Positions 58,883 to 64,000 of a stretch of DNA of 64,000 nucleotides are shown here, in pieces (positions within the stretch are counted from its first letter, which is position 1; each line of letters opens with the position of its first letter). Below the pieces are notes generated by a model. It worked only from the letters and a program-made list of their open reading frames with translations, did not search any database and was not told where the DNA came from. This stretch comes from Hyphomicrobiales bacterium (lineage in GTDB: Bacteria > Pseudomonadota > Alphaproteobacteria > Rhizobiales > Rhizobiaceae), in NCBI GenBank assembly GCA_900469625.1, contig UBXV01000038.1, positions 1 through 64,000 of the forward strand. The letters are read 5' to 3'. The position numbers and the translations under genes were made by a program.

Positions 58883-59569
58883 TTATTTCAGCTCGACGAC
58901 CTTGCCATCTTCGATCGTCACCCGCCGGTCCATGAGCGATGCAAGCTCGTGGTTGTGCGTGGCGATCAGGGCTGCAAGCCCCGACTGGCGCGCCAGCGCT
59001 TCGAGCGCCTCGAAGACATAACCTGCAGTTTCCGGATCGAGGTTGCCGGTCGGCTCGTCGGCCAGCAAGACCAGCGGCGCGTTGGCAACGGCACGGGCAA
59101 TCGCCACGCGCTGCTGTTCGCCGCCTGAAAGCTCCGACGGGCGATGCTCGGCTCGATGGCCGATGCGCATGTAGTCGAGCAGTGCCCTCGCCCGCTCGGC
59201 GGCCTCCGCCTTCCCCAGGCCGGCGATCAACTGCGGCATCATGATGTTTTCCAGCGCAGTGAATTCCGGAAGCAGATGATGGAACTGGTAGACGAAGCCG
59301 ATCTCGTTGCGACGAATAGCCGTTCGACGGTCATCGTTTAGACCGTCGCAGGTCAGACCGTTGACCACGACCTTCCCGCCATCCGGGCGCTCCAGTAGCC
59401 CGGCGACGTGCAAGAGGGTCGACTTGCCGGTGCCGGAGGGCGCCACCAGAGCGACCGTCTCGCCGCTCATGAGCGTGAAGTCCGCCCCCTTGAGGATCGA
59501 GAGGAACGTATCCCCTTGCCCATAGTTACGCTCGATGCCCGAAAGCTGCAGTGCCACACGCGCATTCAT
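58883..59569 (-). CDS. lolD: Lipoprotein-releasing ABC transporter, ATP-binding subunit
   Basis: A 228-residue ABC ATPase. Walker A is [11 protein letters not shown], the signature is [20 protein letters not shown] and Walker B is [14 protein letters not shown]. It powers release of lipoproteins from the inner membrane to the carrier LolA. It follows lolC on the same strand after 16 bases. Confidence 0.96.
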   Translation of the reverse strand: MNARVALQLSGIERNYGQGDTFLSILKGADFTLMSGETVALVAPSGTGKSTLLHVAGLLERPDGGKVVVNGLTCDGLNDDRRTAIRRNEIGFVYQFHHLLPEFTALENIMMPQLIAGLGKAEAAERARALLDYMRIGHRAEHRPSELSGGEQQRVAIARAVANAPLVLLADEPTGNLDPETAGYVFEALEALARQSGLAALIATHNHELASLMDRRVTIEDGKVVELK

Positions 59570-59585
59570 TCAGATGATGTCCTTG

Positions 59586-60896
59586 TCATTCGTAACGCAG
59601 GGCCTGCACGGGATCGAGACGCGAGGCGCGCCATGCCGGAAAGATGGTGGCAAGGAACGACAGTCCGAGCGCCATGACGATCACGAGGATCGTCTCGTCG
59701 GCATTCATGTCTGCCGGCAACTGGCTCAGGAAATAGAGTTCCGGGCTGAACAGCGTGGTGCCTGAAATCCAGGAGAAGAACTGCCGGATGGATTCGATGT
59801 TGAGGCAGACGACAACGCCGAGCAACACGCCGGCAACGGTTCCGGCCGTACCGATCGCAGCCCCGGTCATGAAGAAAATCCGCATGACGGACCCGGCCGT
59901 CGCGCCCATCGTCCTCAGAATGGCGATGTCGCTTCCCTTGTCCTTCACCAGCATGATGAGGCCGGAGATGATGTTCAGCGCCGCGACCAGCACGATCAGC
60001 GTCAGGATCATGAACATCACATTGCGCTCGACCTCGAGCGCAGAGAAGAAGGTCTTGTTACGGTCGCGCCAGTCGGTGATGAAGATCTGCCGCTGGGCGG
60101 CATCCTCGACCGGTTGTCGCAGTTCGTCGACCAGATCGGGATGCTCGACGAAGATCTCGATCTGCTGCGCCAGCCCCTCGGCGTTAAAGTAGAGCTGAGC
60201 CTCCTCAAGCGGCATGAAGATAATCGACGAATCGTATTCCGACATGCCGATCTCGAATACCGCCGAGACCGTATAAGCCTTGACCCGCGGATTCATGCCC
60301 AATGGGGTAACGTCGCCGTTGGGCGATGTCAGCGTGATGGTGCCGCCCACCTGGATGCCGAGCTGATCGGCCATGCGCGAACCGATCGCGACACCGGTGC
60401 CTGCGGCAAAGCCGACGAGGTCGCCGGACTTGATGTGCTCGGAGACCGACTTCATCTTGCCAAGATCATCGGCGCGGATGCCCCGCACGAGCGCGCCGGT
60501 CGAGCTGTCGCCGACCCCCTGCGCCAGGACCTGCCCCTCGATGAGCGGGATCGCCATCGTCACGCCCTTCACGCCGGAAAAGCGGGTGGCAAGATCGGCA
60601 TAGTTGTTGAGCGGACCATCGATAGGCTGGACGATCATGTGACCGTTGATGCCGAGGATGCGCGAGATGAGTTCGGTGCGAAAACCGTTCATCACGGCCA
60701 TGACGATGATCAGCGTGGCAACGCCGAGCATGATGCCGATGAAGGAGAAGCCGGCGATCACCGAAATGAAGGCTTCCTTGCGCCGCGAGCGCAGGTAGCG
60801 CCAGGCGACCATGCGCTCGAAGGCGGAAAAGGGGCGGCTGGCGGACTTTGCGGACTGGCCAGCGGCCTGAACCTGATCTTCCGTCACGGCGGTCAT
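59586..60896 (-). CDS. lolC: Lipoprotein-releasing ABC transporter, permease subunit LolC/E
   Basis: A 436-residue FtsX/MacB-type permease. The N-terminal FERMVAWRYLRSRRKEAFIS and first helix (IMLGVATLIIVMAVMNGFRT) precede a large periplasmic domain (about residues 70-270) and three C-terminal helices (FMILTLIVLVAALNIISGLI, IGTAGTVAGVLLGVVVCLNI, ILVIVMALGLSFLATIFPAW). Only one permease gene is seen, so the transporter is probably a homodimer, as described for alphaproteobacterial LolF-type systems. proS lies upstream with a 20-base gap. Confidence 0.93.
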   Translation of the reverse strand: MTAVTEDQVQAAGQSAKSASRPFSAFERMVAWRYLRSRRKEAFISVIAGFSFIGIMLGVATLIIVMAVMNGFRTELISRILGINGHMIVQPIDGPLNNYADLATRFSGVKGVTMAIPLIEGQVLAQGVGDSSTGALVRGIRADDLGKMKSVSEHIKSGDLVGFAAGTGVAIGSRMADQLGIQVGGTITLTSPNGDVTPLGMNPRVKAYTVSAVFEIGMSEYDSSIIFMPLEEAQLYFNAEGLAQQIEIFVEHPDLVDELRQPVEDAAQRQIFITDWRDRNKTFFSALEVERNVMFMILTLIVLVAALNIISGLIMLVKDKGSDIAILRTMGATAGSVMRIFFMTGAAIGTAGTVAGVLLGVVVCLNIESIRQFFSWISGTTLFSPELYFLSQLPADMNADETILVIVMALGLSFLATIFPAWRASRLDPVQALRYE

Positions 60897-60916
60897 CCTG
60901 CCTCCCCTTGCCTCAC

Positions 60917-62245
60917 TTACTTCGTCGCGATCAGCTTGTTGAGGGCCGCCTCGACAGTCATGGTTTCACGCTCACCGGTCTTGCGATCCTTGAGCTCGAC
61001 TTCGCCGTTGGCGATCGAACGCGGCCCGACGATGATCTGGACCGGCACGCCGATCAGATCCGCGGACGCGAACTTTGCGCCGGCGCGGTCGTCGGTGTCG
61101 TCGAGCAGCGCATCGAATCCGGCGGCGCCGAGCTTCGAATAGAGCGTCTCGGAGGCTGCGTCGCAAGCGGCATCGCCCGCTTTCATGTTGATGATCACGC
61201 CATCGAACGGCGAGATCGACTTCGGCCAGATGATGCCGTTGTCGTCATGCGAAGCCTCGATGATCGCCGGAACCAGCCGTGTCGGGCCGATGCCGTAGGA
61301 TCCCATGTGGACCGCGTGCTCCTTGCCGTCGGGTCCCAGAACCTTTGCGCCCATCGCGTCGGAGTATTTGGTGCCGAAGTAGAAGATGTGGCCGACTTCG
61401 ATGCCGCGCGCCGAAACGCGGTCGCCTTCGGCGACTTCGTTGAAAGCAGCCTCGTCGTGCATTTCAGAGGTGGCGGCGTAACGCGAGGTCCACTTGTCGA
61501 AGATCGTCTTCAGGCCGGCGACATCGTCGAAATTGGTATCTTCTCCGGGAATGTCGAAGCCGAGGAAGTCCTTGTGGCAGAACACTTCGGACTCGCCGGT
61601 TTCGGCGAGAATGATGAATTCGTGGCTGAGATTGCCACCGATCGGACCGGTGTCGGCGCGCATGGGAATGGCGCGCAGTCCCATGCGCGAGAAGGTGCGC
61701 AGATAGGCCGCGAACATCTTGTTATAGGCGTGTTCTGCGCCTTCGCGATCGAGGTCGAAGGAATAGGCGTCCTTCATTAGGAACTCGCGCGAGCGCATGG
61801 TGCCGAAGCGCGGACGGATCTCGTCACGGAACTTCAGCTGGATATGGTAGAGGTTGAGCGGCAGATCACGATAGGACTTCACGTAGGAACGGAAGACGTC
61901 GGTGATCATCTCCTCGTTGGTCGGACCGTAGAGCATCGGCCGGTCCTGGCGGTCCTTGATGCGCAGCATTTCCTTGCCGTATGCATTGTAGCGGCCGCTT
62001 TCCTGCCAGAGCTCGGCCGACTGCAACGTCGGCATCAGCAGCTCGTTTGCGCCAGTGCGGTTCTGCTCTTCACGAACGATCGCATTGACCTTGTCGAGAA
62101 CCCGCTTTCCGAGTGGCAGCCAGGTATAGATGCCCGAAGACTGCTGCCGGATCATACCCGTCCGGAGCATAAGACGGTGGGAAACGATTTCCGCTTCCTT
62201 CGGATTTTCCTTCAAGATGGGCATGAAAAAGCGGGACAGGCGCAT
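60917..62245 (-). CDS. proS: Prolyl-tRNA synthetase (short form)
   Basis: A 442-residue class II synthetase that charges tRNA-Pro. Start [20 protein letters not shown]; motif 2 is around [20 protein letters not shown]; motif 3 near [16 protein letters not shown]; the anticodon-binding domain is C-terminal. It lacks the large editing insertion of E. coli ProS (572 residues), as usual in alphaproteobacteria. It heads the leftward proS-lolC-lolD group. Confidence 0.97.
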   Translation of the reverse strand: MRLSRFFMPILKENPKEAEIVSHRLMLRTGMIRQQSSGIYTWLPLGKRVLDKVNAIVREEQNRTGANELLMPTLQSAELWQESGRYNAYGKEMLRIKDRQDRPMLYGPTNEEMITDVFRSYVKSYRDLPLNLYHIQLKFRDEIRPRFGTMRSREFLMKDAYSFDLDREGAEHAYNKMFAAYLRTFSRMGLRAIPMRADTGPIGGNLSHEFIILAETGESEVFCHKDFLGFDIPGEDTNFDDVAGLKTIFDKWTSRYAATSEMHDEAAFNEVAEGDRVSARGIEVGHIFYFGTKYSDAMGAKVLGPDGKEHAVHMGSYGIGPTRLVPAIIEASHDDNGIIWPKSISPFDGVIINMKAGDAACDAASETLYSKLGAAGFDALLDDTDDRAGAKFASADLIGVPVQIIVGPRSIANGEVELKDRKTGERETMTVEAALNKLIATK

Positions 62246-62653
62246 GACGGGTTCCAGAACTTGATGAACGTCGCACTATCGACGGATTCGGGCGAAATGA
62301 CGTTGAGCGCAGGCACGCCGGTCTCACCGAAAACAGGCAAAGGCGACCATTGCTTCTTGGGGTCGGCTCTCAAATTTCCGTCGCCGACAAATCGGCAGGA
62401 ACCTTTCCGAGCCCTGCGTTCATAGCCGCTTCGCGCCCCGATGAAAACCCTGCCTGAGGCAAGAACAGCGCAGACCCAAATGGAGAGATCGGAGGAAGCG
62501 ACAGCAAGCGAAAGCTGCGTCAAAAGAGCACGCTAGTAACAGGATTACGACGATGCTTGTCAACGGAGAAATTTTATCCAACTGTAGCAAAAATGCAAAA
62601 AAACAGGGTGACATCGCCCAATGTTTGGGCTAATTTCGGCTCACAAAACAGGC

Positions 62654-62793
62654 ATGAAGTCTAAATTCTTGCCGACTTTCGCGGTCAAGTCTTGGGAGGA
62701 TAAGATCTTAGGCGCGCTTCGCCGCTGCCGCCGGAAACGGATTAAAGATCACGCGATACTTGAAAAACAAGGCTTTTAGCCTTGTTTTTTTTT
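62654..62793 (+). ncRNA. Candidate small RNA or 41-codon small ORF ending in a strong terminator
   Basis: ATG at 62654 opens 41 codons that end with TAG inside the loop of a terminator at 62777-62779. The product would start MKSKFLPTFAVKSWEDK and be very basic in the middle (LRRCRRKRIK). No ribosome-binding site is evident, so a small RNA is at least as likely. AT-rich sequence at 62560-62640 could hold a promoter. No strand-specific evidence beyond the terminator. Confidence 0.4.
62763..62793 (+). terminator. Strong Rho-independent terminator
   Basis: AAAAACAAGGC, loop TTTTA, GCCTTGTTTTTTTTT: an 11-bp stem with nine-T tail on the plus strand and an A-run on the other side. No annotated rightward gene ends here, which suggests an unrecognised short transcript; it may also stop leftward transcription from the DUF1467 gene. 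Confidence 0.88.
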
Positions 62794-63027
62794 GCCTTTC
62801 AGCAAGCGCGACAGTGACGAAGCAGTCATGCGTTCTTGAAATATGTCAATTTAGAGGCGGTCAATCGTAGGAATGCCCGGGTTTCACTCCGAGGGCTGTC
62901 CGAAGCCCTTCGGCGAGACTTCCAGCTGAGAATTCGCGGATGTTTAACTGGGGATTGTTGGCAGTCGAACGCTGGCGCTCCATCCCGACCGCTGCCGGGC
63001 AGGTCTGGACCCGCCTTGGCAGATGCC

Positions 63028-63297
63028 TCAGTAGAACTTCGGGTAAAAGCGCGGGATGCTGTCGATGCCGTAGCCGAGCCGCACCGATACGATGTACCAG
63101 GCGAGTTGAATGACAGCGGCAATCGCTGTCGTCAAAAGCAGGACGCGCTTGGCGCGGAACCGCGCTGGAGCACTTTCGACGGTGCCGGGCACCACTTCGT
63201 TCTCTTCCGCCTGTGTGCGCACGCCGAGCGGCAGCACGGCAAACAGCGTCAGCCACCAGATAATGAAGTAGATGGCAAAGGTGGAAAAAATCGGCAT
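63028..63297 (-). CDS. DUF1467 small membrane protein
   Basis: An 89-residue protein with two hydrophobic helices (FSTFAIYFIIWWLTLFAVLP and VLLLTTAIAAVIQLAWYIVS) and the family motif PLGVRTQAEENEVVPGT between them. DUF1467 is alphaproteobacterial and of unknown function. AGGAG lies eight bases before the ATG at 63297. It follows mce on the same strand. Confidence 0.9.
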   Translation of the reverse strand: MPIFSTFAIYFIIWWLTLFAVLPLGVRTQAEENEVVPGTVESAPARFRAKRVLLLTTAIAAVIQLAWYIVSVRLGYGIDSIPRFYPKFY

Positions 63298-63412
63298 TTC
63301 CGGCTCCTGATGAAGATCATTTCCTGCAGAGGGAAACGATCCTCTCGACATTCTCGCAGTGCTTATAACGCCAAGGGCGCGATCACACAAATCCGCGCCA
63401 CGCGATCAACTG

Positions 63413-63817
63413 TCACACCTGTTCAAGCTCGATCAAAGTGCCCTGAAAATCCTTCGGGTGCAGAAACAACACCGGCTTGCCATGGGCGCCGATTTTCGGT
63501 TCTCCGTCGCCCAGGACGCGTGCGCCGGACGCCTTGAGAGCATCGCGGGCGGCAAGGATGTCCTCGACCTCGTAGCAGATGTGATGCATGCCGCCGGAGG
63601 GGTTCTTGGCGAGGAACGCCGCGATCGGCGAAGTCTCGCCGAGTGGCTCGAGCAACTCGACCTTGGTGTTGGGCAGCGTGACGAAGACGACGGTCACGCC
63701 ATGTTCCGGCAGGGCCTGGGGCTCCGTTACCGTTGCGCCGAGCGTCGCGCGGTAGCTTGCCGCGGCGGATGCCAGATCCGGTACGGCGATTGCCACGTGG
63801 TTGACCCGTCCAAGCAT
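63413..63817 (-). CDS. mce: Methylmalonyl-CoA epimerase
   Basis: A 134-residue vicinal-oxygen-chelate fold enzyme that interconverts (R)- and (S)-methylmalonyl-CoA in propionate metabolism. MLGRVNHVAIAVPDLASAAA carries the first metal His, VTVVFVTLPNTKVELLEPLG, GGMHHICYEVEDILAAR and VLFLHPKDFQGTLIELEQV the rest. ATG at 63817 has GGAGG six bases upstream; GTG at 63820 is too near that site. Confidence 0.94.
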   Translation of the reverse strand: MLGRVNHVAIAVPDLASAAASYRATLGATVTEPQALPEHGVTVVFVTLPNTKVELLEPLGETSPIAAFLAKNPSGGMHHICYEVEDILAARDALKASGARVLGDGEPKIGAHGKPVLFLHPKDFQGTLIELEQV

Positions 63818-63835
63818 CACGATCCTCCAACCTGC

Positions 63836-63874
63836 AAAAAGAGAGCCCCCGCGCGTCTACGACGGCGGGAGCTC
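63836..63874 (-). terminator. Rho-independent terminator between rnj and mce
   Basis: On the minus strand GAGCTCCCGC, a 12-base loop, GCGGGGGCTC then TCTTTTT: a 10-bp stem with one G-T pair and a T-run, nine bases past the ribonuclease J stop. It is 19 bases upstream of mce, so mce depends on read-through or a promoter inside this gap. Confidence 0.8.
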
Positions 63875-63882
63875 CGAGAAAA

Positions 63883-64000
63883 TCAGACTTTGGTGACAAA
63901 CACCGTGACCACGGGCTTTTTGCCCCAGATCTGGTTGACCGTGCTGCGCACCGCGCGACGCACCGCCTCCTGCAGCATGGCCAGATCCTTGCGCTTGGCG
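63883..64000 (-). CDS. rnj: Ribonuclease J, C-terminal 39 codons (truncated by window edge)
   Basis: The last 38 residues read AKRKDLAMLQEAVRRAVRST followed by VNQIWGKKPVVTVFVTKV and TGA. VNQIWGKKPVV is the typical C-terminus of alphaproteobacterial ribonuclease J, a metallo-beta-lactamase-fold 5'-3' exo/endoribonuclease acting on mRNA and rRNA. The order rnj, mce, DUF1467, proS is usual in rhizobia, which supports the call. Confidence 0.85.
   Translation of the reverse strand, partial: AKRKDLAMLQEAVRRAVRSTVNQIWGKKPVVTVFVTKV

Larger units (their letters stand above)
62246..63027. other. Long intergenic region between DUF1467 gene and proS
   Basis: About 780 bases with no large gene. Around 62530-62680 it is AT-rich (TTTTATCCAACTG, AAAAATGCAAAAAAACAG), which suggests promoters for proS and possibly for a rightward short transcript ending at the terminator 62763-62793. 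Open frames over the remaining part lack family resemblance. Confidence 0.5.

Noticed and set aside
62212-62523. 103-codon leftward frame overlapping the proS start
   Set aside because: It overlaps the proS N-terminus in another frame, shows no family features, and has no ribosome-binding site.

Overview
This window reads as a piece of the main chromosome of an alphaproteobacterium of the family Rhizobiaceae (Sinorhizobium/Ensifer, Rhizobium and relatives). The base composition is GC-rich. Gene order is rhizobial: tRNA-Tyr/tRNA-Gly/tuf, rlmB, prfB-mrcA-amiC-rne, aroQ-accB-accC-aat, gatB and gatCA, pyrB-pyrC'-plsY-dprA-topA-rnr, divK-pleD, dnaE-lolDC-proS-mce-rnj. The species cannot be named from the sequence alone. 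I see no insertion sequence, prophage, CRISPR array, rRNA operon or obvious island; nearly everything is core genome.

Layout. 0-4 kb: the first codons of tuf preceded by tRNA-Gly and tRNA-Tyr, then rlmB and a divergent azoR/LysR pair sharing a palindromic operator, and tRNA-Thr. 4-13 kb: nadK, ubiA, then the leftward prfB-mrcA-amiC block; prfB carries a programmed +1 frameshift. 13-22 kb: rne with a long leader, an aminotransferase, a DsbA-like protein, and the aroQ-accB-accC-aat run. 22-31 kb: complex I NDUFA12-like protein, three GNAT acetyltransferases, gatB split from gatCA, a YjhX-type toxin without its partner and a membrane-bound diguanylate cyclase. 31-35 kb: metallo-hydrolase, ruvX, small membrane proteins, an AEC transporter and an AidB-like acyl-CoA dehydrogenase. 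35-47 kb: one long rightward series (pyrB, an apparently inactive dihydroorotase-like pyrC', plsY, dprA, topA, rnr, DUF983, NUDIX, MFS, rpmG). 48-50 kb: divK-pleD cell-cycle signalling genes. 50-59 kb: DNA-damage region with dinB, dnaE and three LexA boxes. 59-64 kb: lolDC, proS, DUF1467, mce and the 3' end of ribonuclease J.

The most interesting signal is a small SOS cluster. Three sites match the alphaproteobacterial LexA operator GTTC-N7-GTTC exactly. One touches the start of dinB. One lies 34 bp upstream of a 28-codon leftward gene with a good ribosome-binding site and a single membrane segment, encoded just upstream of dnaE; in size, topology and control it resembles Caulobacter SidA, the LexA-controlled division inhibitor. 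The third precedes a DUF5680-like gene. The last two operators are almost identical and only about 0.75 kb apart. A 9-bp hairpin that buries the dnaE ribosome-binding site lies between the small gene and dnaE. Other points worth a look are loss of the metal-binding His-x-His in PyrC', the orphan YjhX-like toxin, the azoR operator, an overlooked 51-codon membrane protein gene, and a possible small RNA or small ORF ending in a strong terminator near 62.7 kb.
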